Source of the DNA: Methanolobus sp.
Lineage (GTDB): Archaea > Halobacteriota > Methanosarcinia > Methanosarcinales > Methanosarcinaceae
DNA: 56,084 nt
Reading direction: 5' to 3'
Assembly: GCA_030154025.1 (NCBI GenBank)
Contig: JASKKT010000010.1
Coordinates: 1-56,084 of the forward strand
A program made the position numbers and the translations under genes. Shown here in pieces: positions 6,833-15,932 of this stretch. Under the pieces are notes generated by a model. The model made no database searches. It worked only from the letters and a program-made list of their open reading frames with translations, and was not told the DNA's origin. Numbering within the stretch: the stretch's first letter is position 1; each line of letters starts with the position of its first letter.

Positions 6833-9256
6833 ATGGTCATGACAGATAAACAGCAGGAGAAAAAGTTATTGCAGCAGCAAGTGGGAGAAGAAGACTACCG
6901 GAAGGTTGTGGAAGAACTGCCCGTAGGGATACTTTCCTGTGACAGAGAGGGAAATGTATTAGATATAAATAAGTTCCTTCTTGAGCTGCTGGGTTCTCCT
7001 TCAGCGGAAGCTTCAATAAAGAAGATAAACATGCTGACATTCCCGTCTGTTGTCGAATCCGGCATGTCGGCAACCGTCAGAAAGACTTTGGAAAACGGGA
7101 CGATCAACTCGATACAGATCCCGTACTACTCAATATGGGGAAAATCCCTTTTCCTGCGGTTCAAGACATTGCCTCATTACGGTACTGCAGGAGACATCAT
7201 AGGCTGCTATTGTATCGTCGAGGATGCAACAAAAACAATAGAAACAGAAGAGGCGCTTGAAAGAAAGCTACGTAAGGAAAAGCTGATAGCACAGGTTTCC
7301 AGCCGGTTGATAAACAGTACTTTAATTGATATAGATACTGATATCAGAATTGCTCTTAAGAATATGGCTAATTTTCTTAATGCAGAGCATACTGCGATAT
7401 ATTCAGGTAACAGCGACCAAGAATATTTGACAAGGATGTATGAGTGGCATGCAGAAGATGTCAGTTCTTACGTGAGAAACAATGAGAAAGTTAGAAAGAA
7501 CGTCTGGCTCACTGATCACTTCGATCAGTATCTGACTATCAATATTCCGGATACTGAGCATTTTGAGGGTGACAGAGACATGAAGGACCAGTTCGCCAAA
7601 CTGCATATTGTATCAGCGGCCATCGTACCTTTGTACTACAGAGGTACATTCAAGGGCTCCATTTCCATAGGCTCCTCAACTAAGAAAATCAGATGGAGTG
7701 AATCTGACATATATTTGTCGAGACTTATCGGAGAAATGATCACCAGTCTTGTGGAGCGTAAGCACACTGAAAACCATCTGCTCAGTAAAGAAATGGATTA
7801 CAGACAGGTTATCAATTCCATTGATACTGTCATCTGGAAAACAGATATCGATAAAAACAAAAACGTTACTTATTTCAGTGTTTCTGCATCCATGGACAAA
7901 ATACTCGGTCTGCCCGAAGGCTCAGTTGGAACAGACTGGAAAAAGTACATGTCACTCATACATCCTGAAGACATAAAAAAAGTCTCAGACTTCGTATTCC
8001 TAAAGGGCACAGGAGATAAAAAAAGCATCGAGTACAGACTGATTTCCGAGAACGGAGAAGTTTCCTGGCTCAGTAGCAACGCAACTGTCCACCTTCGGGA
8101 AGATGGATCTGTGCAGTTAGTTGGCACCACCCGCAACATTACAAAACAAAAGCTTGCCGAAGAGGAGCTTGCCAGGAGTGAGAAGAAATACAGGTCGCTC
8201 GTAGAACAGTCAAGCGACGGGATTTTTATAAACAGGACAGATGGACAGATCCTTGACGCCAATGGTAAAGCCTGCGAGATCATGGGATATACAAAAGAGC
8301 AGCTCAAACAAATGTCCGTTGTGGATCTGCTGATACCGGAACTGAGACCGGAAGGAGAGAAGGTAATGGAATTGCTCAAGGTGCAGCGCTTCATTCACGG
8401 GGAAACAAAGTACCTTACCAGAAAAGGCGATATCATCGATGTCGAGATCAATGCATCACTCCTTGATGGATATAAGGACATTACCCAGGCTGTTGTGAGG
8501 GACATTACAGAAAGGAAGAGAGCAGAAGAGGCCATGCTACGGGCAAAGGTGGAGGCTGAATCGGCAAACCGTATCAAGAGCGAGTTCCTTGCCAGCATGA
8601 GCCATGAACTGCGGACGCCGCTTAATTCCATAATAGGCTTCTCGGACATGCTTGCAGAAGGTTACACGGGCTCCCTGAGCGAAACACAGCAGAAATATTC
8701 CCAGTATATATCGACAAGCGGAAAGTACCTGCTGACACTTATCAACAATATACTCGACATTGCAAAGATAGAGAGCGGAAAGATGGAACTGGAGCTGGAG
8801 CATTTCAACCTGGGTGAAGTGTTCGAGGATGCCGGGAAGCTTGTGGGTCACCTGGCAAAGAAGAAGAACATCAAACTGCACGTTATCGAGCCTGAGAACA
8901 TCGAACTGCTTGCAGACAAGATCAAGGTCAAGCAGATAATATACAATCTTCTGAGCAACGCCATCAAGTTCACCCCGGATAATGGAAGGGTGACCATCAT
9001 TGCAACTGCAAGCGGGGATAAAGTCCGGGTGTCCGTGACCGACACCGGAATAGGTATAGCTGAGAGTGACTTTGACAAACTGTTCATGCCTTTCAAACAA
9101 ATAGACAGCCAGCTCTCGAGCCAGTACAGCGGCAGCGGGCTTGGACTATCCATTGTGAAGGAACTTGTGGAGCTGCATGGCGGCAACGTAACTATTGAGA
9201 GCGAGCCGGGGAAAGGCAGTACTTTTACCTTTACAGTACCCTTCAGCCCACCATGA
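6833..9256 (+). CDS. PAS/GAF sensor histidine kinase
   Basis: An 807-residue cytoplasmic kinase without membrane helices. Domains in order: PAS (about 20-130), GAF (about 145-310), PAS (about 323-440), PAS (about 450-565), HisKA (about 575-645) with the phospho-accepting His at residue 591 in 'SMSHELRTPLNS', and HATPase_c (about 690-803) with the N box 'NLLSNAIKF' and the G boxes 'DTGIGI' and 'GSGLGLSI'. It should sense a redox, light or small-molecule signal through its PAS/GAF modules. No response regulator is adjacent, which is common for methanogen kinases. An alternative ATG lies two codons downstream. An AT-rich TATA-like stretch lies at about 6745-6757. Confidence 0.9.
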   Translation: MVMTDKQQEKKLLQQQVGEEDYRKVVEELPVGILSCDREGNVLDINKFLLELLGSPSAEASIKKINMLTFPSVVESGMSATVRKTLENGTINSIQIPYYSIWGKSLFLRFKTLPHYGTAGDIIGCYCIVEDATKTIETEEALERKLRKEKLIAQVSSRLINSTLIDIDTDIRIALKNMANFLNAEHTAIYSGNSDQEYLTRMYEWHAEDVSSYVRNNEKVRKNVWLTDHFDQYLTINIPDTEHFEGDRDMKDQFAKLHIVSAAIVPLYYRGTFKGSISIGSSTKKIRWSESDIYLSRLIGEMITSLVERKHTENHLLSKEMDYRQVINSIDTVIWKTDIDKNKNVTYFSVSASMDKILGLPEGSVGTDWKKYMSLIHPEDIKKVSDFVFLKGTGDKKSIEYRLISENGEVSWLSSNATVHLREDGSVQLVGTTRNITKQKLAEEELARSEKKYRSLVEQSSDGIFINRTDGQILDANGKACEIMGYTKEQLKQMSVVDLLIPELRPEGEKVMELLKVQRFIHGETKYLTRKGDIIDVEINASLLDGYKDITQAVVRDITERKRAEEAMLRAKVEAESANRIKSEFLASMSHELRTPLNSIIGFSDMLAEGYTGSLSETQQKYSQYISTSGKYLLTLINNILDIAKIESGKMELELEHFNLGEVFEDAGKLVGHLAKKKNIKLHVIEPENIELLADKIKVKQIIYNLLSNAIKFTPDNGRVTIIATASGDKVRVSVTDTGIGIAESDFDKLFMPFKQIDSQLSSQYSGSGLGLSIVKELVELHGGNVTIESEPGKGSTFTFTVPFSPP

Positions 9257-9419
9257 AAAAAGAGTGATGCACCGATGACTTATCCAAATAGTGTCTACCT
9301 GCGACTGAACAGGTGGTCTTTTCCTTACATTCCTGCAAAGATTTATCAGCATTGGTATGGTTAATCTGGAAAAAAAGCCATCCCTAAAAGTTAACCTTAA
9401 TTTAAGTGCGTGACTGAAG

Positions 9420-10232
9420 ATGCCCTCTGCTGAAGAAAAGACAGGACAGAAAGTGACTCTCATTGAAATGAGGAACCTGACAGTATCCAGGAAAGAAAGG
9501 AAAATACTGGACTCCATGAGCCTGCAGATCCGCCAGGGAGAGAACATTGCAATCATAGGTCCCAACGGCTCAGGAAAATCATCCCTCATAAAAGTGATCA
9601 CAGGCGATTATCGTCCCCGTGCGGACAGCAGGGATATGGTTTTCAGGATAATGGGCAAAGAAAGCTGGAATATCTTTGACCTCCGCAGCCTTCTTGGCAT
9701 AGTATCCGGTGACCTCCAGTTAGATTACATGAGGGATATCAGTGGTTTGGAGGTAGTGCTGTCAGGATTTTTCAGCAGTATCGGGATATATGCCAACCAC
9801 AGGATCAGACCTGAAATGATCGCGACGGCCTATGAGGTAATGAAGTTCCTTGAGATATCCCCTCTTTCCGGGAAACTAATCTCGGAAATGTCCACAGGAG
9901 AAGCAAGGAGAATACTCATTGGAAGGGCCCTGGTCCACGATCCGCAGATCCTCGTGCTGGATGAGCCTGCCAACAGCCTCGATATGAAAAGCCATCACCA
10001 GTTCCGTGAACTGACAAGGAAGGTAGCAGCAGCCGGCAAGAACATAGTCCTCGTGACACATGACCTTGGAGACATCATACCAGAGATAGAGCGAGTGATA
10101 CTGCTGAAGGACGGGAAGATATTCAAGGACGGGGAGAAAGAAGACATCCTGAGCGAAGAGAACCTTTCACACCTGTTCGGCCTTCCTGTTAAAATAAGCA
10201 GTAATAACGGTTATTATCATGCAATATACTGA
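9420..10232 (+). CDS. ABC ATPase, ModF/COG1119-like
   Basis: A 270-residue single ABC domain with Walker A 'GPNGSGKSS' (about 47-55), the ABC signature as a degenerate 'MSTGEARR', Walker B 'ILVLDEPAN' and the switch His in 'VLVTHDLGDI'. Length and the signature variant resemble the ATPases annotated as molybdenum transport ModF. No permease or binding protein lies next to it, so it may not serve classical import. The start at 9420 is the first ATG of the frame; a shorter start at 'MRNLTVS' is possible. Confidence 0.75.
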   Translation: MPSAEEKTGQKVTLIEMRNLTVSRKERKILDSMSLQIRQGENIAIIGPNGSGKSSLIKVITGDYRPRADSRDMVFRIMGKESWNIFDLRSLLGIVSGDLQLDYMRDISGLEVVLSGFFSSIGIYANHRIRPEMIATAYEVMKFLEISPLSGKLISEMSTGEARRILIGRALVHDPQILVLDEPANSLDMKSHHQFRELTRKVAAAGKNIVLVTHDLGDIIPEIERVILLKDGKIFKDGEKEDILSEENLSHLFGLPVKISSNNGYYHAIY

Positions 10233-10341
10233 TTTTCAAGTGCTGAGGAAGGGATGGCTCCATTTTCATCTGTGGCATTAAAGATAATGATTTAAGGCAC
10301 AATTCCCTTTATCTATCCAGAATTGTAATACGGATGATAGT

Positions 10342-11604
10342 ATGAGGGAATTTATCGAAAAACTCAAAAAGGCCGGTAAACTGGTCGAGATCTCACGTCC
10401 TGTCTCAAAGGTGTTCGAAGCTCCCAGGATAGCAAAACAGACACCTGCTCCTGTGCTTTTCCATAATGTCGACGGGAAACGTGCTATTATGAATGTCCTT
10501 GGGTCCAGGGATGAACTTGCAGCGATGTTCGGTGTCGATAAGGACAGGATCATACAGAAGCTTTCCGAGGTCGACCCTGATGGAGAGGTCGTGCCGGTAA
10601 AGGACTCTCCCACAAAAGAAGTGGTAGAGGCGGAAGTGGATCTCACGAAGCTTCCCATCATGACACATTTCGAGAGGGATGCAGGGCCCTACATTACTGC
10701 CGGTGTGGTTGTGACCGAGTACGGCGGAGTGATGAATGCGGCTATCCACAGGCTCCTGGTCGTGGACAGGACCAGGCTTGCTGCAAGATTGGTAGCTCCC
10801 AGGCATACCTATGTGATGCACAAGAAGGCCGCTGAGAAGGGAGAGAAACTGCCTGTGGCAATAGTCATAGGCGCTGACCCGGCAGTCACATACGCTTCCA
10901 CCACAAGGGTGCCTGCAGGAAAGGAGTTCAACTATGCAGCGGCGCTCATGGGTAAGCCACTGGAGGTATTTGAGTGTAGCAATGGAATAAAGGTCCCGCA
11001 TGCCGAGATAGTGCTCGAAGGGTACATTGACCCGAAAGAGCGGGTTGACGAGGGCCCCTTTGTCGATATCACCGGCACTTACGATGTTGTGAGGAAAGAA
11101 CCGGTCATTCATATTACCAGGATACTTCACCGTAAGGACCCAATATATCACGGCATCCTCCCGGCAGGGCCCGAGCACCTGCTCATGATGGGAGTGCCCT
11201 ACGAACCCAGGATATTCAAGGCCGTGAGCGAAGTGACCACTGTGAAGAATGTAGTGCTCACCGAGGGTGGATGCTGCTACCTGCATGCTGTGGTCCAGAT
11301 AGAGAAGCAGACCGAAGGTGACGGGAAGAATGCCATCATGGCCGCGTTTGCAAGCCACACCAGCCTCAAGCATGTGGTCGTGGTTGATGATGATATCGAT
11401 ATATTTGATATGAAGGATGTGGAATTTGCCATTGCTACCAGGGTGAAGGGTGATATGGACATCATGATAATACCCCATGTCAGGGGCAGTTCCCTTGACC
11501 CGAGGGGTGCGCCTGACGGCACGACAACGAAGGTCGGCATCGATGCAACAAAAGTGCTGGCAGAGGCAGAGAGCTTTGATAGGGCAAGAATGCCCCCTGA
11601 GTGA
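10342..11604 (+). CDS. UbiD-family decarboxylase, probable anhydromevalonate phosphate decarboxylase
   Basis: A 420-residue UbiD-family protein ('MREFIEKLKKAGKLVEI' N-terminus, central 'VPHAEIVLEGYID' and 'EGPFVDITGTY', as in all UbiD enzymes). UbiD enzymes use prenylated FMN. The two genes directly downstream encode aconitase X large and small subunits. In archaea this trio is the modified mevalonate pathway: phosphomevalonate is dehydrated to trans-anhydromevalonate 5-phosphate, which the UbiD enzyme decarboxylates to isopentenyl phosphate. The assignment therefore rests on family plus operon context. Methanogens of this group make methanophenazine rather than ubiquinone, so a role in ubiquinone synthesis is unlikely. 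The prenyl-FMN synthase UbiX is not in the window. Confidence 0.85.
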   Translation: MREFIEKLKKAGKLVEISRPVSKVFEAPRIAKQTPAPVLFHNVDGKRAIMNVLGSRDELAAMFGVDKDRIIQKLSEVDPDGEVVPVKDSPTKEVVEAEVDLTKLPIMTHFERDAGPYITAGVVVTEYGGVMNAAIHRLLVVDRTRLAARLVAPRHTYVMHKKAAEKGEKLPVAIVIGADPAVTYASTTRVPAGKEFNYAAALMGKPLEVFECSNGIKVPHAEIVLEGYIDPKERVDEGPFVDITGTYDVVRKEPVIHITRILHRKDPIYHGILPAGPEHLLMMGVPYEPRIFKAVSEVTTVKNVVLTEGGCCYLHAVVQIEKQTEGDGKNAIMAAFASHTSLKHVVVVDDDIDIFDMKDVEFAIATRVKGDMDIMIIPHVRGSSLDPRGAPDGTTTKVGIDATKVLAEAESFDRARMPPE

Positions 11605-11618
11605 GAGGACAGGTTCCC

Positions 11619-12809
11619 ATGTATCTTACAAAGGAAGAAGAGAAGACCCTGGAAGGCGAGTACGGCGAAACCCTGCGCAAGGCCATAGAGATCCTTGTGG
11701 CCCTGGGGGACATCTACGGTGCAGACAGCCTGATACCTGTCAAGAGCGCACAGATCGCAGGCGTGTCCTACAAGACCATAGGAGATGCAGGACTGGAATG
11801 GATATCCGACCTCAAGGGCAAGGCCAGAATACCCGCCATACTAAATCCTGCAGGCATGGACATGATGCGCTGGCAGGAGATGGGCATTGAGCCGGAGTTT
11901 GCCAGAAAGCAGCAGGAGATCGTGAATGCCTACGAGAATCTGGGCATCCGAACAAAGTGTACCTGCACTCCTTACTATCTGGAAGGATTCGATGCAGGCT
12001 GTGGCGATCACCTGGCATGGAGTGAGTCATCAGCCGTATGCTATGCCAATTCGGTGATAGGTGCGCGTACCAACAGGGAAGGCGGACCTTCAGCGCTCTC
12101 AGCCGCGCTTGTGGGCAAGACCGCAAACTATGGATATCACCTTGATGAGATGCGCGAGCCGGTCATGGCAGTGACAGTGGATCTTGAGCTTTCCGGGGCT
12201 GACTACGGGGCACTGGGATATGTGGCAGGCAAGGTCATCGGGAACAGGGTGCCGATATTCTACCTGAAGGGGAAACCTTCGGGTGACGAGTTAAAGTCCC
12301 TCGGCGCCGCGCTGGCTGCTTCCGGGGCGGTTGCACTGTATCATGTAGAAGGCATTACGCCCGAGGCAATCAGATCGAAGTTTGAAAGACCGGATGAGAA
12401 TCTGACCATTGAGAGAGAACAGATACTGGAAGTCTACAAATCAGAGACTGAATGCAAAGAAGAACAAGAAACGGACATAATCACTGTGGGATGTCCTCAC
12501 TGCTCACCCGGGGAACTGAAGGATATTGCAAACTTGCTTGCCGGCAAGAGTGTCCGCAAGGAAACATGGATATGTACTTCAAGGGAGATCGCTGGAAGAT
12601 ATCCTGACCTTGTAAGGAGCATTGAAAAGAGCGGGGCCAAAGTCGTGTGCGATACGTGCATGGTGGTGTCCCCGGCCACGAACAACTATCGCTGCATGAT
12701 GGTCAATTCCGGCAAGGCCCTTGCCTATGTGCCCAGCATGTGCGGTGTCGCCTCAAGATACGGCAGCATTGAACAGTGCATCAGGGAGGCTGTACAGGAT
12801 GAGAGTTAA
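11619..12809 (+). CDS. Aconitase X large subunit, probable phosphomevalonate dehydratase
   Basis: A 396-residue AcnX catalytic-domain protein ('MYLTKEEEKTLEGEYGE' start; 'GGPSALSAALVGKTANYG' in the middle). Cysteines at 'CTCTPYY', 'CPHCSPGE' and 'CDTCMVV' could supply ligands for the 4Fe-4S cluster used by this family. With the small subunit it would dehydrate (R)-5-phosphomevalonate. The ATG at 11619 is preferred over a GTG at 11601 that overlaps the UbiD stop, because homologues begin near 'LTKEEE'; GAGG at 11604-11607 is a possible binding site. AcnX relatives in bacteria dehydrate hydroxyproline, but the UbiD neighbour argues for the mevalonate role. Confidence 0.85.
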   Translation: MYLTKEEEKTLEGEYGETLRKAIEILVALGDIYGADSLIPVKSAQIAGVSYKTIGDAGLEWISDLKGKARIPAILNPAGMDMMRWQEMGIEPEFARKQQEIVNAYENLGIRTKCTCTPYYLEGFDAGCGDHLAWSESSAVCYANSVIGARTNREGGPSALSAALVGKTANYGYHLDEMREPVMAVTVDLELSGADYGALGYVAGKVIGNRVPIFYLKGKPSGDELKSLGAALAASGAVALYHVEGITPEAIRSKFERPDENLTIEREQILEVYKSETECKEEQETDIITVGCPHCSPGELKDIANLLAGKSVRKETWICTSREIAGRYPDLVRSIEKSGAKVVCDTCMVVSPATNNYRCMMVNSGKALAYVPSMCGVASRYGSIEQCIREAVQDES

Positions 12810-13200
12810 TTGCAGGAAGATCTCCAGGGGAGTAGCGGAGGGACAGGTGCTCCTTACCCGCGAGGCCATATCCTTCCTTGGCAACGTGGACCCGAAGACG
12901 GGTGTGATCGTCGAGCCAAAGCACGAACTCTTCGGACAGTGCATCAAGGACAGGGTGTTGGTGTTCCCTCACGGCAAAGGGTCCACTGTGGGTTCGTATG
13001 TGCTGTACCAGCTGATAAAGAACAATGTTGCACCTGCAGCCATGATAAACTCCGAGTCCGAACCCATAGTAGCTGTCGGAGCCATTATATCCGGCATTCC
13101 CCTGGTTGACAGGATGGAGCAGGACCCCTTTAAGTTCCTTAAGGACGGGGATACTGTCAGGGTTGACGGCACTAGCGGTGTCGTAGAAACATTCGAATGA
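12799..13200 (+). CDS. Aconitase X small (swivel) subunit, probable phosphomevalonate dehydratase
   Basis: A 133-residue DUF126/AcnX swivel-domain protein. 'GQVLLTREAISFLGNVDP' and 'VFPHGKGSTVGSYVLYQL' are the family's conserved segments; the Gly/Ser-rich loop binds substrate phosphate or carboxylate in relatives. The ATG at 12799 overlaps the large-subunit gene by 11 bp and has GGGAGG upstream inside that gene. This is better than the longer frame opening at 12721. The overlap implies coupled translation of the two subunits. Confidence 0.85.
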   Translation: MRVNCRKISRGVAEGQVLLTREAISFLGNVDPKTGVIVEPKHELFGQCIKDRVLVFPHGKGSTVGSYVLYQLIKNNVAPAAMINSESEPIVAVGAIISGIPLVDRMEQDPFKFLKDGDTVRVDGTSGVVETFE

Positions 13201-13216
13201 GCATTATCAGTGACAC

Positions 13217-14323
13217 ATGGATATCAATCTTCGCTGGAACATTAAGAACTCATATAGTTTAGCCGCACTTGCACCCCTTCTTCCCGGGGCTCACATAAGC
13301 AAATGCCCCAGGGACGGGATAATGGTCTACAGCTTTGCAAGCAGGCAGAAGCAGTCTGTTTTTGAGGAAGTCACCGGTGCCGGCACGGATTCGGTGTTCA
13401 TTGCAGGCGGGCCTCACCCTTCAGGCGCACCTGAGGAGACACTCCGTTTTTTTGATTATGTGGTTATAGGAGAGGGAGAGGAAACCCTCCCGGAACTCAT
13501 AAAGACAATTATCTCAGACAGGAACGTCGCCGGAGTAAGGGGAATCGCATATAAGGATGAGAGTGGGAAGGTTATTCTCACTCCCCGCCGGGAGCCTGTT
13601 GACCTGAACCAGTATCCCTGCTTCGACCCGGATATCGCCATGGCACCGCTGGAGATCAGCAGAGGGTGTCCTTTCAGGTGCAAATACTGCCAGACGCCGC
13701 GTATCTTCGGAGGCAGGCTCAGGCACAGGAGCATTGACTCGATCCTGAAGTGGGCAAAGTACTACAAGGACCTCAGGTTCACTTCGTCCAACGCGCTTGC
13801 CTATGGGAGTGACGGTATCCATCCCCGGTTTGACAAGGTGGAGAAACTGCTCTGCGAACTGCGAAGGATAGGGGACAGGAACATCTATTTTGGCACTTTC
13901 CCCTCTGAGGTCAGGCCGGAGTTCATTACCGAAGAATCCATCGGGCTTATCACCAGGTATTGCAGCAATACAAAACTGAACCTGGGCGCACAGTCCGGCA
14001 GTGACGAAGTGCTGCGGGACATACAGAGGGGTCACAGCGTAGAGGATACCTACCGTGGCATCGAGCTCTGCTTTGAGAGTGGCATCACCCCTGTGGTCGA
14101 CTTCATTGTAGGTTTTCCCGGCGAGACCGAAGATGACCAAGACAAAAGCCTGGACATGATAGAATGGATATGCAGAAAAGGAGGAAATATCCATGCTCAT
14201 TATCTCACCCCCTTACCGGGAACACCCTATGAGCATGCCGTACCGTCTCCGGTGAGCGAGCGTTTCAAGCGTGTGCTAGGCAAACTGGCACTGGGAGGGA
14301 AGGCTACGGGCTCGTGGGGATGA
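13217..14323 (+). CDS. B12-binding/radical SAM protein, MJ1487-like
   Basis: A 368-residue protein. The first 120 residues form a cobalamin-binding-like Rossmann domain ('IAGGPHPSGAPEE', 'DYVVIGEGEETLPEL'). The radical SAM cluster motif CxxxCxxC is 'CPFRCKYC' at about residue 151, followed by 'NLGAQSGSDEVLRDIQRGH', as in methylthiotransferase- and HemN-like enzymes. It resembles the archaeal family typified by MJ1487, whose reaction is unknown. It follows the aconitase X small subunit by 16 bp and may be co-transcribed, but nothing links it directly to isoprenoid synthesis. Confidence 0.8.
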   Translation: MDINLRWNIKNSYSLAALAPLLPGAHISKCPRDGIMVYSFASRQKQSVFEEVTGAGTDSVFIAGGPHPSGAPEETLRFFDYVVIGEGEETLPELIKTIISDRNVAGVRGIAYKDESGKVILTPRREPVDLNQYPCFDPDIAMAPLEISRGCPFRCKYCQTPRIFGGRLRHRSIDSILKWAKYYKDLRFTSSNALAYGSDGIHPRFDKVEKLLCELRRIGDRNIYFGTFPSEVRPEFITEESIGLITRYCSNTKLNLGAQSGSDEVLRDIQRGHSVEDTYRGIELCFESGITPVVDFIVGFPGETEDDQDKSLDMIEWICRKGGNIHAHYLTPLPGTPYEHAVPSPVSERFKRVLGKLALGGKATGSWG

Positions 14324-14341
14324 GATAAGTATAATGCGGTT

Positions 14342-15010
14342 TCATTCCCTGACCGTACATTCCTCGAAGCCGCCGTTGCAGAAAACGAAAACCTTTGCCT
14401 GCCCGCCTTTGTTGATCTTTCTCATCTCCCGGTCATAGACACTCTGGACATGCCTGAGACCGCGTTTCTGGAAATAATGCCTGACAGTCTTGAAGAATTC
14501 CATTTTCTGGTGCAGGAAAGCTTCCTCATATGACCTGACCTCCCTTGCGATCATCTTACACTCCTCGTCGCTTATCTCGTTGTGATAGCATCCGTGAAGG
14601 TCAAGACCGCTTATCTGCCTCCATCCGACATTACCTTCCTCGTCGGCTTCCAGATGCAGCATGTAGGGATAAAGCCTGCATATGAATGGGCGTTGTTCGT
14701 ATATCCTGCAGCGTTTCTCGTTAAGGAAGATGCACGAGCCGTCTTCCTGTGTCTTCAACGCATAGCCAGAGACGTAGAAGTTCCCGTGCTGGTCACACAA
14801 CTCATAATAGGGCGCAGGTTCGATGACTTCAGGGTCTGTTTCCCTGATCAACTTCAGATCCTGTTCAAGCAGGAACACGTGATCATTGAACTCCCGGGTG
14901 CAGCAGCGTGCGCAAAGGTCACACTGGAAGCCGACCTCCCTGATGATCGAAATGAGCTCCTCGTTGGGATACGCCTGCAGAGACCTAAGTTCCTCTGCTG
15001 CTGATTCCAT
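14342..15010 (-). CDS. YkgJ-family cysteine-cluster protein
   Basis: A 222-residue protein with the CxxCxxCC cluster 'CDLCARCC' near the N-terminus and later Cys residues at 'CIFLNEKRC' and 'PFICRLYPYM'. This is the YkgJ/FliB-like metal-cluster family, thought to bind iron-sulfur or zinc; function is unknown. The start is uncertain: the frame opens at a TTG (15043) that directly abuts AGGAG, which is too close to work well, so the ATG at 15010 is preferred. It converges on the radical SAM gene with an 18-bp gap. Confidence 0.7.
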   Translation of the reverse strand: MESAAEELRSLQAYPNEELISIIREVGFQCDLCARCCTREFNDHVFLLEQDLKLIRETDPEVIEPAPYYELCDQHGNFYVSGYALKTQEDGSCIFLNEKRCRIYEQRPFICRLYPYMLHLEADEEGNVGWRQISGLDLHGCYHNEISDEECKMIAREVRSYEEAFLHQKMEFFKTVRHYFQKRGLRHVQSVYDREMRKINKGGQAKVFVFCNGGFEECTVRE

Positions 15011-15181
15011 CTGTACGTCTATTGATTTGCTTACGGTGACCAACTCCTGCAGGATATGCGGAATACATAGATGCTTCGGCTTAAAAGCAATTGTGGTCTT
15101 TCGAAAACATCAGATATGGGCCCTGATCTGAAACACTGTTCTCTTTTCACTCAGACTGATGCTTTTTCGCAATCTCTCCTG

Positions 15182-15277
15182 AGACACGGATTTGCACGGA
15201 TGAACACGGATTACAGAAATATTATCTAGAAACCCCTGCCACGTCAAATCCGTGCAAATCTGTGTTAATCCGTGTCT
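15182..15277. repeat. CCGTG-type inverted intergenic repeat
   Basis: AGACACGGATT (15182-15192) is inverted as AATCCGTGTCT (15267-15277), and both arms contain further 'cacggat' / 'atccgtg' units (TTTGCACGGAT; AAATCCGTGCAAATC). The whole forms a long imperfect hairpin. 'AATCCGTG' repeat islands are known between genes in many microbial genomes. Open frames crossing it are rejected as repeat-derived. Confidence 0.65.
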
Positions 15278-15558
15278 GAAAAATAAATATGGAGATGTAG
15301 TCCGGTTTAATCCAGGGAAACAAATCTGCACGGGTTTTAGTTATGGAGCCGGTCATAAAATTTGAAGTTGGTGTCAGGAGCCGGTTTAATATTCTTTTCT
15401 CACCGATTATATATTCCCGTAAGGTTTAATAACAAGCATCACATCTAAAGGTAAACTTAGAACGAGAATAGCCAGCCCTTATATTGATATGGCTGGTCCT
15501 ATTGGGCATCATTGCTTATCTTGTTTATCTCATAATCAAATTTCATAGAGGACTTATA
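15278..15558 (+). other. Intergenic region before the small basic protein gene
   Basis: No gene is supported here. A TATA-like ATTATATA lies at 15406-15413 and a weaker TTATATTG near 15479. A frame opening with TTG at 15484 runs in phase into the gene at 15559 and would add a hydrophobic segment of about 25 residues. That extension is treated as a less likely alternative start. Confidence 0.4.
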
Positions 15559-15732
15559 ATGGGTAAGACTGGCAGTATTGAATGGGTCAAGGTAAAAGGC
15601 CGCAAGGGTAGAACGATAAAAGTGCAGAAATCAAAAGAGATCAAGGCTCATCCGGGTCCGGCACAGAGGTACGCCTCAAACGGCACCAAGAGGAGATTCA
15701 TGCAGAGATCTCCGAAAGCACTTGTCAAGTGA
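15559..15732 (+). CDS. Small basic archaeal protein (possibly DUF5350-like)
   Basis: A 57-residue, strongly basic protein opening '[18 protein letters not shown]' and ending '[13 protein letters not shown]'. AGAGG at 15547-15551, 7 nt before the ATG, supports this start over the TTG at 15484, which would create an N-terminal membrane helix. I believe it matches a small family of methanogen proteins of unknown function. Charge and size would suit a ribosome- or nucleic-acid-associated protein, but that is inference. It stands alone upstream of the thermosome gene. Confidence 0.65.
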   Translation: MGKTGSIEWVKVKGRKGRTIKVQKSKEIKAHPGPAQRYASNGTKRRFMQRSPKALVK

Positions 15733-15849
15733 GTTCAACTCACTCTTTTTTCCTACTTTTTTCAATTGACCCGATCATTCCCTGAGTGGATTTGCTGTTC
15801 ATTTTAGCTCAAGCAGTTGTTCCGGTGCATTATCCGGGAGCACCGATAC

Positions 15850-15859
15850 GATTATATAG
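15850..15859 (+). promoter_or_regulatory. TATA box of the thermosome gene
   Basis: GATTATATAG is a strong archaeal TATA box. It would place transcription start near 15884 and leave an untranslated leader of about 50 nt with the strong ribosome binding site AGGAGG at 15917-15922. Confidence 0.55.
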
Positions 15860-15932
15860 AACAACATTCATTAGAAAACGTCAGGAATTAATAATCATTC
15901 CATAATTTCCAATAACAGGAGGATAGAAATAA

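Noticed and set aside
10405-11478. Long minus-strand frame (357 codons) opposite the UbiD-family gene
   Set aside because: It is an antisense shadow of a well-supported conserved gene; the protein has His/Tyr-rich low-information composition.
15110-15331. Minus-strand frame of 73 codons across the CCGTG repeat
   Set aside because: Its sequence is read-through of the inverted repeat, without a start signal or protein-like pattern.
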